The notes beneath the pieces were generated by a model. The model was not told the origin of the DNA. It saw only the letters and a program-made list of their open reading frames with translations, and searched no databases. A DNA stretch of 64,000 bases, from contig JAMWFC010000054.1 in the NCBI GenBank assembly GCA_027475525.1, positions 2,348,468 to 2,412,467 of the forward strand, given 5' to 3'. The position numbers and the translations under genes were made by a program. Positions 1 through 10,722 of the stretch are shown in pieces (the first letter of the stretch is position 1; every line of letters starts with the position of its first letter). Source of the stretch: Macrolepiota albuminosa (taxonomy: Eukaryota; Basidiomycota; Agaricomycetes; Agaricales; Agaricaceae).

Positions 1-16
1 TAAGCAACGCATCGAG

Positions 17-2329
17 TTGCGTAACGCCAAGGCTAGACAGCCTAATCCGTCTTCTAGAGAGGCGACTCCTCAGCGAGACAACGAGGATGAGAATACCGGC
101 GATTCTCAAGTGCAAGCAGTTGAATCTGCAGCTTGGGAGGCCCTTCAAGCCAAATTGGATTATGTCGCAGCCCCACTCACGCACGAGCCTGCCTTATCGT
201 CCGAACAGATCACCGTGTTGTTGGGCGAGTCAAAAGTTTCGTCCGGAAACCCGACGATCCCTGCTTCAGTGCTTTCGGTTGCTCCTGGAACTTGGGCATT
301 TGCTCGTCCGATCCTTGCCCAGGAGGGCGTGTGTGCTGCGAGTGTAACGGGTCTTACAAAGCACGAGATGTCGAAGAATGTTTCAAGAAACTTAATCAGC
401 GACGACAGCAATATCGTTCAACATTCAGCAGTGGCAGCTAAAGTAGAAGAACCTCGATCTCAGGGACCTCGGTCTCTACGTATGGCAAGGGTTAAACGAC
501 CTTTAGATGATAGTTTATCAGGAGAGCCAAGATTTCGCCGTGGATTTATATGGGATCCAGATATATCTTCTTCACCTATGTCACCATCGGCTTTGGATAC
601 TGAGTCGGCACTCCCCCTTCCATCGCCACCACAGCATCTCATCGATAATCCAGTTTACCGCACAACATTGGAAGCACTGAAAGGCAGTATAAAGGTGGAA
701 ACACCTTTCAATGTCGATCGGTTCGAAAGCTTGCTTCATGATCATCCGAACCAACTTTTTGTAAAGTCAGTAATGAGAGGTCTACGGGAAGGCTTCTGGC
801 CTTTTTCAGATGGTGGTGACTGGTTGTCCGATGAAGACGATCCGCTAGCAAACTACTCATCTGAGGAGGAGGATCTAGAGACTGTAAGAGCTTTTCGTGA
901 TAAAGAAATCTCAGCAGGGAGATGGTCAGAGGCCAAACATAACAAACTTTTGCCGGGAATGAAGTCCTCTCCTTTATTCGTGGTATGGCAGAAGAATAAA
1001 CCCCGAGTCGTCACGGATCACTCTGCATCTGGATTGAATGAGAGTATTCCAAAGATAGAAGCTAAAGTTCCATACGATGACATGAGGAGTTTTGGCCAGG
1101 CCATGTTCAATGCGAAATCTAATTTCCCGAATGAAGCCTTGGTGTCCTGGAAATCAGATGTTGCTAGTGCTTTTCTAAATTTGCCCGCGCACCCTCTATG
1201 GCAGATCCAGCAAGTAGTGAAGGTGGATGGGGTGTGGTATATTGTGCATCGTCTCGTCTTTGGTAATCGAGCATCACCTCGATGTTGGTGTTCGGTATCA
1301 GCACTTATGTGTTGGATTGGAATTAAAAAGCTCAACATCACCGACCTCCATGTCTTCATGGATGACTTTTATTCGTGGGATTTTGCAAACAACATGGTCA
1401 CGTACCAAGGGGTGGCTCGGCCAAAGAATCAGGCAAAGTTACTCATACTTTGGGATGCCATAGGGTGTCCATGGGAAGAGAAGAAGCAGGAGTTCGGAGA
1501 GACTCTCAAAATCATTGGATTCTGGGTCGACATCAATCGAGGAACTATCACTCTTTCAGATGATTCCGTGGCTGACATAGTTTCAAAGATAAAATCATTC
1601 ATTGAGACTCCCTCACGCCGATCATCACTATGTACCTGGCAACGTCTAGCGGGGCATCTGAATTGGTTACTTAATGTGTTGCCTTGGGGTCGACCAGCAC
1701 TCACTGAAATGTACCGAAAAATGGCTGGAAAAGAAAATATGCATGCCGGCATATATCTCAACAAGGAGGTAATGACTGACATGAATTGGTTGGCAGAGAT
1801 TATTCCAGGGGCAACAGGCATTCGTCTCTTGGAGACAATGAAGTGGAATAATGAAGCTGCTGACATGATCCTTTGGACCAACGCGAGCTTGAAGTCAGGC
1901 ATGGCATTCGTATACGAAGGCAATGGTTTTGTATATCAGATTGCTCAAAACGTTACACCAAACAAGGTCGACATACTTTTTCTCGAACTCATGACTATTC
2001 TTTCGGCAATCTCTCATATTGCTGTGTTTGCTCATCCACCACGACGTCTCCTCATATTCACAGATAGCCTTGATTCGGTAGCAGTTTTCAACACGTCAGG
2101 AGCAGCCGAGTCACTTCACAATTCAGTAGTTCGAGCAGTAGCGGGTATCATTCTACGAACCGGAATCGACTTGAAGGTTTGCCATATACCGGGTAAAGAC
2201 AATATCAGAGCAAATTTACTATCGCGACTACTCTTTAATGAGTACAAGCAAAAATTCCCCGCTGACCGCGTCCGCAAGTTCGAGCCTCCTCGAGATTTAC
2301 TGCCGGTACGATGGAGAGTGTGCTTTTAG
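17..2329 (+). CDS. DIRS-like reverse transcriptase/RNase H polyprotein
   Basis: A 770-residue frame. Residues 1 to about 200 are low in motifs and may be a gag-like region. The reverse transcriptase starts near residue 325 with VVTDHSASGLN and carries the catalytic motif as FMDDF near residue 450. RNase H follows from about residue 615 to 740, with ILWTNASLKS, LFLELMTI, IFTDSLDS and HIPGKDNIRANLLSR. In this family the first and last of these normally read WTDAS and RADLLSR, so two acidic catalytic residues appear changed to Asn. The frame is otherwise open, and its end overlaps the start of the recombinase region. The ATG at 17 is the first in frame, but the true start may lie upstream of the window. 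Confidence 0.8.
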   Translation: MRNAKARQPNPSSREATPQRDNEDENTGDSQVQAVESAAWEALQAKLDYVAAPLTHEPALSSEQITVLLGESKVSSGNPTIPASVLSVAPGTWAFARPILAQEGVCAASVTGLTKHEMSKNVSRNLISDDSNIVQHSAVAAKVEEPRSQGPRSLRMARVKRPLDDSLSGEPRFRRGFIWDPDISSSPMSPSALDTESALPLPSPPQHLIDNPVYRTTLEALKGSIKVETPFNVDRFESLLHDHPNQLFVKSVMRGLREGFWPFSDGGDWLSDEDDPLANYSSEEEDLETVRAFRDKEISAGRWSEAKHNKLLPGMKSSPLFVVWQKNKPRVVTDHSASGLNESIPKIEAKVPYDDMRSFGQAMFNAKSNFPNEALVSWKSDVASAFLNLPAHPLWQIQQVVKVDGVWYIVHRLVFGNRASPRCWCSVSALMCWIGIKKLNITDLHVFMDDFYSWDFANNMVTYQGVARPKNQAKLLILWDAIGCPWEEKKQEFGETLKIIGFWVDINRGTITLSDDSVADIVSKIKSFIETPSRRSSLCTWQRLAGHLNWLLNVLPWGRPALTEMYRKMAGKENMHAGIYLNKEVMTDMNWLAEIIPGATGIRLLETMKWNNEAADMILWTNASLKSGMAFVYEGNGFVYQIAQNVTPNKVDILFLELMTILSAISHIAVFAHPPRRLLIFTDSLDSVAVFNTSGAAESLHNSVVRAVAGIILRTGIDLKVCHIPGKDNIRANLLSRLLFNEYKQKFPADRVRKFEPPRDLLPVRWRVCF

Positions 2330-3177
2330 GTGCATTGGGCAGATCGTCAAAACATAGATTGGCGATCTGCCCCCCGATGGCATTGGAAGACCTGGACGCA
2401 CTTACAATGCACCTTCAGGTTCATGCCACTGAGAAATCTACGGCATTGGGGTATGCAACTGGCCATGGCGCACGTGACTACATTCGATTTTGTATAAATC
2501 ATAACCTTTCACTTGATCCTACTCCACAGACTTATCAAGATACATCGCATATACTTCAAAATTTATAGTATCGGGACCGAAATATTTAACAGACTTACGT
2601 CACTTTATTCGTAACTATCCTGACTTCGACAGAAACAGAGACCATCCGCTAGTCCAAACAACGATTAGAGGAGCGAAGAAGGTACGAGCAGATCCGATTC
2701 GAGGAAAACAGCCTCTACGCCCACACAGCCTCTCTGGAAACGGCACAACGAACAAACAGCTATGATGATTTTTTGTTCGCAACATTTTGATGTCATGCTG
2801 TTTCTATGTATGTCACAGGTCTGTAAAAAAGACGGCAAAAGAATCACCGGATTGGAGAAACAATATCAAACATTCATCCGTTACATTCACTCCTGGATAC
2901 GCAAGCTAGCTATCACTTGCCATATCATAAAACCGATTCCTTATTTCATGGTACCGACATTCTATTCACACATCAAGACACAGCCGATCCAGTCACCTTA
3001 CTACGGGAATATGAAGCTCCACCGTTTCCGTAGCGCTCTGTTTATTAGAGAAGATGGCCCTATTCCTACACATTCATGGTTCGAATCGAGATTATTTTCA
3101 TATGGACAGATCTTTTGGAGGTCACTCGGCTCGTGCAGGGGGTGTAACATACCATGCATCTCTAGGTGTATCCGAAG
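2311..3177 (+). pseudogene. Tyrosine recombinase of the DIRS-like element, frameshifted
   Basis: Pieces of a tyrosine recombinase follow one another in different frames. An N-terminal core-binding segment (2371-2565) contains ALEDLDALTMHLQVHA and ALGYATGHGARDYIRFC. A second piece (2570-2720) contains KYLTDLRHFIRNYPDF. A third (2760-3030) includes SYDDFLFAT, YHLPYHKTD and DPVTLLREYE. The catalytic box GGHSARAGGVTYHASLG lies near 3120-3172 and holds the H-x-x-R signature. The C-terminal tyrosine segment was not found. Breaks occur near 2568 and 2790 and again after 3000, so no working enzyme can be made. The link to the upstream RT frame supports assignment to the DIRS group. Confidence 0.75.
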
Positions 3178-3407
3178 ACATAACTTCTCACTACTACTTT
3201 CTTTCCTTTAGCCTCTCGTGACATCTTATCACAGCCACCATCCCCTCCTCTTTCCTCAACAGCCTCTTATAGTCCTACCTCAACGCTTCATCAAAGAAGA
3301 GATAAAAAATAAAAAAGGGAGGCCGCTTGTGCGGCCGGTACGCGCTATTAAACACAAATATCATTATCAGACAGCCAGTCTACGCGATTAGCTGCAGAGG
3401 CCGGCGC

Positions 3408-3995
3408 TCAAGCAAAAAAGGTATATACGAAATAAATATTGTCAGAGACGTCGGGCTGATATTCCTTGGGCTCATAACAGTTTCGACCGCGATCTTGAAA
3501 ACAACTCAATATGTGGGTAGGATCCTTCTTGACGTAGAGTTGACAATGTACATCAGGGGTTTGCCGTCTGGTACTTTCAACGACAAGGTAAATCTCAAGG
3601 TGCCATCCTGGTAGAGGCTTCTCAGTCTTCGTCGCTCTTTCATTCAAGCTTTGGATTGCTTTCTTGCAGACTTCTTAAAGCCACGAGTTGACCAATGAAC
3701 GGAGGCACAATCTAAATGAGCAGAGGAGCTAGGGCATGGGAGTGGATAGAAGAGTCCCGAAAGCAGCGTTTGAATAACTGTTTACCTTCCTCGTTTGCAT
3801 GGAGAACATTGGTATGGCAGTTTCTGTTGTTTTTGTCTCTAGCTTCTGTATAGTCGACCGTTTGAGGTAGGAATTAGGATTCTCTGACAATGTACTACAA
3901 GTATTATTCAGGTAGAAAGTGTATATGTAACATTCTATAACGTTAAGCACAACCTCCACATCGCGAGTCTGAGAGTGTGTACATACAGCGTTCAT
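3408..3995 (-). pseudogene. Unrecognised coding-like segment, possibly a gene remnant
   Basis: On the minus strand 3408-3680 reads as uninterrupted coding-like sequence (VCKKAIQSLNERATK, PLPGWHLEIYLVVE, DPTHILSCFQDRGRN) ending in a stop at 3408. A second open stretch, 3729-3995, lies just upstream and contains a plausible short GT-AG intron. Together they could be the 3' exons of a small host gene next to the DIRS insertion. I recognise no family and cannot place a start. Codon and residue make-up is the only evidence, so the call is weak. Confidence 0.25.
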
Positions 3996-4260
3996 ACTAA
4001 TACGACCGCAAGTTTTTCCTGCTTTCGTTCTCTCATCGTCCTATCTCAACAAGATAACTAGAGATTAGACACTCCCGTCAGGTAGATCTCACTTCAACTA
4101 CAATCGCGCATTCTGTTTCTCATCAAAGTTGACTCTGTGGGAAGGGATATCATTATCAAGTGAAAGCAAATGCATTATCAAATCGGGTATGTAAAATAAA
4201 AGTATATGACAAGGTAAATATAGTCCAAATCGAACGGCGGCAGAATTAGTCACAAAAGTT

Positions 4261-5611
4261 TCATGTTCTGGGAATAGCGGGAATGCGACGCGCCATGAAG
4301 ATCAGCTGTCTACTCCAGTGAGTGGCCATCTTAACAAAACCATATCATTCATCGCTTGGAATGACCGGCGAGCGTAACTTCCTGTTCCCCAGCCTCTGTA
4401 CTATGGCATCGAAACGGGCAATGACTTCGGACATTGCGGGTCTCTTAGAGGGAATTTCGTTGACCATATCAGTGACAAGTTCGCGCATGAACTCAAAGCC
4501 CTGTGGATGTGGCCAGTCAAGTCCGTCCCGTCCCTATCGAACCAACATTCATCATTTATCAAAAGTACAATGAACTCCCGATACGCACATCCAGAAAAAC
4601 CTGCCTCAAGAAGTTTCCAAGACAGTATACATCAACTGCAAATGGATCGCATGGAGGTGCATCTGGTATGAGGTGTTCAGGAACTGTTTTGTCCCCTCCC
4701 CAAGGACCCTGTTTGAGAAAAGGGGCTTCTTCGGGTCGATAGGTTTCCGACAGACCAAAGTCAATGAGATAATACTTGACAGGCTTGAGGGTGCGTGACC
4801 TTTGTTTTGAAACGGTCCCACTGAAGTCCCGCTTCATAAACCTTTTCAAAGGATGTGGTGGTGAGTCAAAAAGACACGCTGTATCTGCCATAACGTTGTT
4901 GGATTTGAGGTCTCTGAGTCGATGATATCAGCACGTCTACAGGAAATCAAACTTCTGCTATACCCATGGATGATTTTATTTTCATGCATATAATGCAAGC
5001 CCTGTTTGACAATACGAGATTGAGTACGCCGAGCGCTGATATAAAAGGAACCACGACAACCTCGAATACTTGCTCGAAGAATCCGACAGCTTCCCCGATG
5101 GTTTCAAAAGGAGGGAAGTCCACCTTGAACAGATACGGCATCACTACGAACGCAATGTGAGAGCCTTCAAGAGGATTGATGATTTCCAGGATAGGGACGC
5201 AATGGTTTCGTGGATTGGAGGCAAAGGGTTCAGAGGAAAGATGATTAAGAATGCAAATCTCGTTCTCGTATCTTGTAGTATCTACACTACGAGGGAGCCA
5301 TCGGCACGACTTGCATCTAAAACTTGATAATTCTGGTCAACAAGTGGCAAATTAGCAAATGAAACCTTGCAACAATAGTGGACAGCGCGCACAAATATAT
5401 GAACTGCTTCTTCGCAATCTAGCCATTCTTTGGAAGTGTTAATCCATGACGGGATCCAATCTGGGTCATAGCGCATCCTGAGGGTGTAGCCACGGTCCTT
5501 GAGGAATTGATAATGGTCTCGCCAGAAGATTTCACTTGGAATGAGTTGCGCCGGATTCCATTGCTCCAACTCAGAAAGTGTGGACATTATTAAATTAGTA
5601 GGCAGAGGCAA
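4261..5611 (-). pseudogene. Protein-kinase-like gene, copy 1 (frameshifted)
   Basis: A multi-exon minus-strand kinase of a kind expanded in agaricomycetes. The N-terminus (start 5611 or 5587) has FWRDHYQFLKDRGYTLR. The glycine-loop/beta-3 region follows near 5290 (VLDASRADGSLVV). The catalytic loop reads HGDLKSNN after splicing, with an intron just after HG, and the activation segment is YYLIDFGLSE near 4780. The C-lobe ends ARRIPAIPRT at the stop at 4261. Against copy 2, one base is missing near 5283, immediately after SLVV, and the Lys of the VVLKRLD motif is absent. The frame is therefore broken exactly at the ATP-anchoring lysine. It is probably a pseudogene. It sits head-to-head with a small-gene remnant, as copy 2 does with an intact one. 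Confidence 0.7.
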
Positions 5612-5779
5612 AAGTTGCGATTCGTGAATTGTTTCCCAGTCATCGCCGAATCAATATTTTTCATTGTTCCAAACAAGACACCTTGTTACAACAGGTTTGC
5701 GTCGCAATAAACATTATGTAAGGTACGACTTACTTCTTGAATCGATTTCCCTCCATTTATCACACGTTGTTCTTGAACA

Positions 5780-6125
5780 TCCCTTGGTCATGGCAATGAA
5801 TGTTATTGTTCCTATTATGTAGATCTCGAGGATATCTCTTTTTGGCAAGATCTAGTTCCTGTTGGGTTGCGTAGAAGAAACTGTCAGAGTTATTCTATCT
5901 TTAGCAACTCACCTCTTCACTGTTTGTTCATACGGACATCTTTTAACCTCTTAATGGCCTTCCAGTAGTCTTCGGCAGCTTTCGGATTGCATCTTCCACT
6001 GGTATCTTTCTTTGGTTTAGGTACAAATCACAGAAATGGAAGCTTCTGCCAGATTACTGTTTCCTTCTCTAAATCAATTTGCTGCATGCACTCGATGATC
6101 TCATCAAACTGCAGCTTAGCCGTGT
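5780..6125 (-). pseudogene. Degenerate minus-strand coding fragment
   Basis: Two coding-like minus-strand stretches, LQFDEIIECMQQIDLEKE (about 6030-6110) and AAEDYWKAIKRLKDVRMNK (about 5930-5990), are separated by an apparent short intron. They are followed by ELDLAKKRYPRDLHNR near 5840. Stops interrupt the frame between them. No family is recognised. The fragment lies between kinase copy 1 and the small-gene remnant and may be a third decayed gene of this cluster, or chance. Confidence 0.2.
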
Positions 6126-6185
6126 TCGAGCACATGTGGAAACATCATCTGACCCGTGACAATTATTTAAACTATGATTTTTCTG

Positions 6186-6661
6186 TTCTCAAGCTACGAT
6201 TGCCAATAGGAAACTTCCTCAGAGGCCGCGCTCAGGTATGCTCAGGAAAAATGATTAGATCGACAAGACCAACAGGCCCGTGAAGCAAAAAGAATTTTTT
6301 TTGAAGACATTGAATTTTATACAAGACTGCACCAAATTGTGTCTACTAGCGACTCGAATAATAGTACGCCTGTCTGGAATACAGATATTGCGTAAGACTC
6401 GTCCCAGGTACATACGATGTGTCGAAAGGAGGTACGTTCTTGGACTCCATTTTTTGATGTAACTGAGAAGTGCTGGACATGGTCATGGTACAGGAACAAA
6501 CGCCGGGTATGCAATCTGTTAATGAACACGGTATGACATATTCGTTCGTATGTCACATCTTGAAATTGAAACGTTGACGGTTCAACTCAAGAGCCACGTG
6601 GACAAGAGCCATTCCTAGAAGAAGTGTCTGTTGCATGGGCAGAGCACAAACCCCTTTGAAA
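6186..6661 (+). pseudogene. Remnant of a paralogue of the small gene at 8496-9434
   Basis: Three blocks match the intact small gene downstream in order. ETSSEAALRYAQEK near 6210 matches its VSSNAVITLAQRK exon. QQAREAKRIFFEDIEFY near 6270-6320 matches its DRIAREARRNFLEDIRYW stretch. EPFLEEVSVAWAEHKPL near 6600-6655 matches its C-terminal DPFSDRVFTAWAEDKPL. The first block is preceded by an AG acceptor. The N-terminal half was not found and the frame is broken, so this is a dead copy. Its position, divergent from kinase copy 1, mirrors the intact pair to the right. Confidence 0.6.
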
Positions 6662-6869
6662 CCACCACTGCGTTACTAGCTTACATGTGCGCAGCTCTCG
6701 ACAAATAGCCCAGAAAACGGCATACCACGCTACTACGTCATGATATTTATATCTACATGATTGACTGAAAGTCTTACTATTCTCGCTACTTTGAATTTAC
6801 CTCGTTAAGAGTATATGAATGAGCATCAGCATCAACAACTATCCATCTGACAATGAACCATGTCCCTCG

Positions 6870-8216
6870 TCATATTCTGGGAATAGCAGGAATACCACGC
6901 GCCACGCGGACCAACTGTTTACTCCAGTGAGCAACAATCTTGGAGAATCCGTACCGTTCTTCACTTGGAATAACTGGCGAGCGTAACTTCATGTTTCCAA
7001 GGCTCTTCACAATGACATCGAAACGAGTAACTACTTCTGACATCGCAGGCCTCTTGGCGGGATCTTTATTGACCATATCGGTGATGAGTTTGCGCATAAA
7101 TTCGAAACCTTGCGGAGGTAACCGATGAACTCCATCCCATCCCTATCGTTTTACGTCAAGCACCACATACAAAAATGATGGAAAAATTTAGCATACGCAC
7201 ATCGAGAAAAGACTGTCTCAAATAATTTCCAAGGCAGTAAACATCCACAGCGAATGGATCGCATGGAACACTGGACACGAGATGTTCAGGAACTGATTTG
7301 TCCCCTCCCCAAGGGGGCTGTTTAAGGGGAGGGGCATCCTCAGGTCGAAAGATTTCCGACAGTCCAAAGTCTATGATATAATATTTGACGGGCTTGAGGG
7401 TACGAGGAGTCGGCTTCGACGCCCTTCCGCTAAAGTCCCGTTTCATATGTCTTTCCAAAGGGTGAGGCGGGGAGTCGAAAAGGCATGCCGTATCTGCCAT
7501 AAGATTGTTGGATTTACAATCGCTGGTTCAAAAATATCAGGACAAGAACATGACGGCATACGAGTGGCATACCCATGAATGATATGATTTTCATGCAGAT
7601 AATGTAGGCCCTGTAATTGGTGGTTGAATACGACGAGTGTCGATAAATAAAACTCCGATGACAACCTCAAATACTTGTTCGAAGAATCCTACGGCTTCCC
7701 CGATGGTTTCAAACATGGGGAAGTCGACATTAAACAAGAGCGGCATCACTATGAATGCTGTATGGGAACCTGCAGGTGGATCAATGACTTCCAGGATAGG
7801 TACGCAGTGGTTACGTGGGTTGGAGGAAAAAACATGAGAGGAGATATGATTTATCATAGGTATCTCGTTTTTATGTATCTCAATGTCGAGTCGTTTCAAC
7901 ACTACGAGAGAACCGTTGGCACGGGTGGCATCCAGAATCTGATAATGCTACTCAAATACCGTTAGCGAGTTCACCTGTACAGGAAAGCAGGGCATACACG
8001 TAGAGGAAGCGAATCTTCGCAATCTAGCCAGTCTTTGGACGTATTGCTCCATGACGGTATCCAGTCTGGGTCGTAACGCTTCCTAAGGGTGTAGCCACGA
8101 TCCTTGAGGAATATGTAGTGGTCGCGCCAGAAGACTTCTCCTGGAGAAAGTTTCATTGGGTCAAACTCCATCATTGGTGGGCAGAGAGAAAAAAGTGGGT
8201 TCGTGATTGCTTCCAA
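6870..8216 (-). pseudogene. Protein-kinase-like gene, copy 2
   Basis: Paralogue of the copy at 4261-5611 with the same intron positions. Start at 8216 (or an internal ATG), then FWRDHYIFLKDRGYTLRKRY. The ATP-binding block LVVLKRLDIEIHK near 7880-7900 keeps the beta-3 lysine. The catalytic loop is HGDCKSNNLMAD, split by an intron (about 7509-7574) directly after HG. The activation segment is YYIIDFGLSE near 7370. The C-lobe ends RGIPAIPRI at the stop at 6870. About 25 residues present in copy 1 after WLDCEE are missing here, and the joining stretch (7960-8010) holds stops, so the N-lobe is probably broken. The HGD loop lacks the usual Arg of HRD, which in other kinases goes with activation-loop-independent activity. 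Confidence 0.7.
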
Positions 8217-8495
8217 TCATTACTAGAGCAAAAAACCATTTCCCTTCCATTGTTTACAAAAGGGATTAATTGTTACTGTCGCACATTGACAGCGGCCGCC
8301 GAAATCTGGGGTTTCCCTCCCAGTAGCCCTGGATACGAAAATGTTGCATTAACGTCTATTGTTCCTTGTTCGTCTCCAGAATACTATATTTCTGTCTCAT
8401 ATGGGCTATAAGAAGGGCAGAGATTCCGACCTTCTAAACCTCATCTCTCCGCTGTTTATACTACCGACCTTTATCAGCAGGTCTGAGTCCTCACC

Positions 8496-9434
8496 ATGGC
8501 TTTCACCACCGTTGTTGGCGGCTTTGAAATCGCATCCACAATTGCCACATGCGTTGGTGTGGGACAAACTCATCTAAACAGCAAAAACAACCAGTTTTGC
8601 CAAGTTAACGATTCGCTCTCTAGAACCCGTTCAAATCTGCTCCTGGCATTCGAGGGGCTCTGTACATTTGCTAACATTTTGACTGAGGATGAGTGCAATA
8701 TCTACAAGAATACTTGTGCCATGTATGTGGGCCCTCTCTAGATGGATTGATAAATTGCTCACAATAGCTTCAGCATCAAAAATAAACTGCTGAGATATGA
8801 GAAGACTCCGATTCCAAGAAAGAAAAAGCTCTTTCGGAAGACTCAGGAATACAAGGATCATCTTTCAGTTGTTAGAGAGTTGGAAACTAAAGCTTCTGAC
8901 TTACTTGTAGATGTCAAGGTAGGCCGCACATAAATTTCGAGAAGTCCTTAAAAATTTGACCTGTTCAATGTCAACAGCAAGTTTCCTCAAATGCTGTCAT
9001 CACTCTGGCTCAGCGCAAGCGGGCGGAAGAACAGGATCGCATAGCTCGTGAGGCAAGGCGAAACTTTCTTGAAGATATTCGATATTGGACGACGATGGAA
9101 CAACTCAATCTAGCTGACTTTCCTGACTGTAAGTGTCGGCTGGCTGTCCTCACTCAGTGGCACAAGACTGATTAGATGCACATTCACAGTGCCTAACATG
9201 ACAAAACGTATGTTTAAACTTCTAACTACTGGATCTATTCGGTGACCAGCCACCCTAGCTATGAAACAAGAGACACAATCACCCAATGCAAGTGAGTCGA
9301 GTTGACTTTTACCCCTCATCGATGGTTGCTAACTATTCCGTTTTCCAGCACAAGAGTTACTCCAGCAAGACCCATTCTCAGACAGAGTGTTTACTGCCTG
9401 GGCAGAGGACAAACCCCTTCAAGATTGCATGTAG
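8496..9434 (+). CDS. Small intron-rich gene of unknown function
   Basis: Exons with GT-AG junctions that keep one frame: 8496-8722, 8774-8918, 8978-9128, a short one from 9190, one near 9252-9292, and a last exon ending at TAG 9432-9434. The product is about 225 residues. The N-terminus (MAFTTVVGGFEIASTIATC) is mildly hydrophobic and may be a membrane or signal segment. The middle is charged and helical (QRKRAEEQDRIAREARRNF), and the end reads AWAEDKPLQDCM. I do not recognise the family. The start codon is divergent from kinase copy 2, about 280 bp apart, and the same pairing exists, decayed, at 4261-6661. The two may share a promoter. Confidence 0.6.
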
Positions 9435-9661
9435 CTCACCTGTTTTTGTATAAACTGAATACCAAAGAATGTCGTTAATGAAGACTTACATATGTGATCA
9501 CTAAAAGAGCTCTCTTCAGGAGAGTCACAGCAAGGTCAACCCATGTGTCCACATTCATTGCACTGCTGGGGCCAGCGCCATAACTGACTTCTCCACTACT
9601 TCCTACAGGGCTTCATTGTACATTCAGACGATCATTGTATAAGACCCTATCCTGAGTCAGT

Positions 9662-9937
9662 TTGTTCAATCCAGTGAAACCGGACTCCGCCATTCCAAGC
9701 TCCAACTTGCCAATATACGTTTTACTTCCAGCTTCTCAAACAAAGCAAGGCGGATGGAAAGTAATCGACATTGTCAGAACAAGTGTACTTCATATCTACA
9801 GATCAGCTTCTTACTATCATAAGAAGAGTTTCCTGCCTACGATTACAGTGTACACACATAAGGCGGGCGACGAGATCGATGTCTTGTCTGGAAGTAAAGA
9901 ACTGGATGGGGTCTACGTCATGACTCGGAAACAATGA
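9662..9937 (+). CDS. Short open frame of unknown function
   Basis: A 91-codon frame with ordinary-looking composition (VRTSVLHIYRSASYYHKK, ITVYTHKAGDEIDVL) ending at TGA 9935-9937. The opposite strand is full of stops. It could be the last exon of a decayed gene. No family is recognised and no upstream exon was identified, so it is listed only as possible coding sequence. Confidence 0.2.
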   Translation: MFNPVKPDSAIPSSNLPIYVLLPASQTKQGGWKVIDIVRTSVLHIYRSASYYHKKSFLPTITVYTHKAGDEIDVLSGSKELDGVYVMTRKQ

Positions 9938-9957
9938 TTCTGAGGACTCATCGGCAC

Positions 9958-10272
9958 TCAAAGTTTGTGTTTCCCAGCTGCTTTACCGCAAGATATAGCG
10001 GGAAATAACTTCAAGCACAACAGTATTCTTTCATTGCGTCCATTGATGATAGTCTGGGCTAGTATTGTAATAATAGCATAGCCACTTACTTGGAATGTGT
10101 TAAGGTGACGGAAGTAAACCATAAGCCATATTTCTCTGTGAGACGTATCAGTTGATAACCGACCTTCCAAGTGCTCATGTATATCTTCCTTCGCCTCCAC
10201 ACTGAGCTTCTGGCAACTGTCTAGCAGCCAATAGTCTCTTAAAAGGTGGCACCTTTCGCATAGGAATACCAA
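9958..10272 (-). CDS. Short open frame of unknown function, minus strand
   Basis: A 104-codon frame (CQKLSVEAKEDIHEHLEGRL, SHREIWLMVYFRHLNTFQ). A possible intron with donor GTAAGT near 10093 and an AG near 10058 would leave a downstream frame that stays open to the stop at 9958. Further coding-like minus-strand stretches continue towards 10720. They may be parts of a decayed gene cut by the MITE at 10723. No function can be given. Confidence 0.2.
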   Translation of the reverse strand: MVFLCERCHLLRDYWLLDSCQKLSVEAKEDIHEHLEGRLSTDTSHREIWLMVYFRHLNTFQVSGYAIITILAQTIINGRNERILLCLKLFPAISCGKAAGKHKL

Positions 10273-10722
10273 GGAAGAACCACTGAAGTAGGAACAATGG
10301 CAATGCTGAAACTCCGAGGACGTCGTCAGGAGAATTTGAAGCGACTTTTTTTTACTTCGATGTCACTGTTATGTTGATGGAAGCCTTGCTTGAAAACAAA
10401 GAGATCGACATAACGGTCATCCATTGTCTGATATCGTCCGCAATTGACGCGTGGTGCGATTGACATTGACTCCGGACCACAAATGCCGAATATCGTAACG
10501 CCATATCTCAGCTCTCTTAGCTCGTGTTACCCGGGGATTTGACATTGAAATCTCTTCCGCGAGTACTTCTGTACACAAAGACTTCGTCATGAATGAAACG
10601 ATTATCTGCGGTGCATCTCGATAGATAGCCGGAATCAATCATGATAATATTAAATACCGGAAGACAGCGAGTAAATGGAACACGTTGAACAGTGTCTTTG
10701 TCCGGGGAAAACCGATTTAGAG

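Larger units (their letters stand above)
1..3300 (+). mobile_element. DIRS-like retrotransposon, decayed, 5' end outside window
   Basis: A reverse transcriptase/RNase H reading frame is followed on the same strand by fragments of a tyrosine recombinase, with no integrase and no LTR. That order is typical of DIRS-type elements, which integrate with a tyrosine recombinase and leave no target duplication. The recombinase half is broken by several frameshifts and stops. The right end is not defined: recognisable recombinase sequence stops near 3177 and I saw no terminal repeat. The element is probably dead. Confidence 0.75.

Noticed and set aside
3070..3100. GGTTCGAATCG resembling a tRNA B box
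   Set aside because: It lies inside tracts of the DIRS recombinase and no cloverleaf or A box surrounds it.
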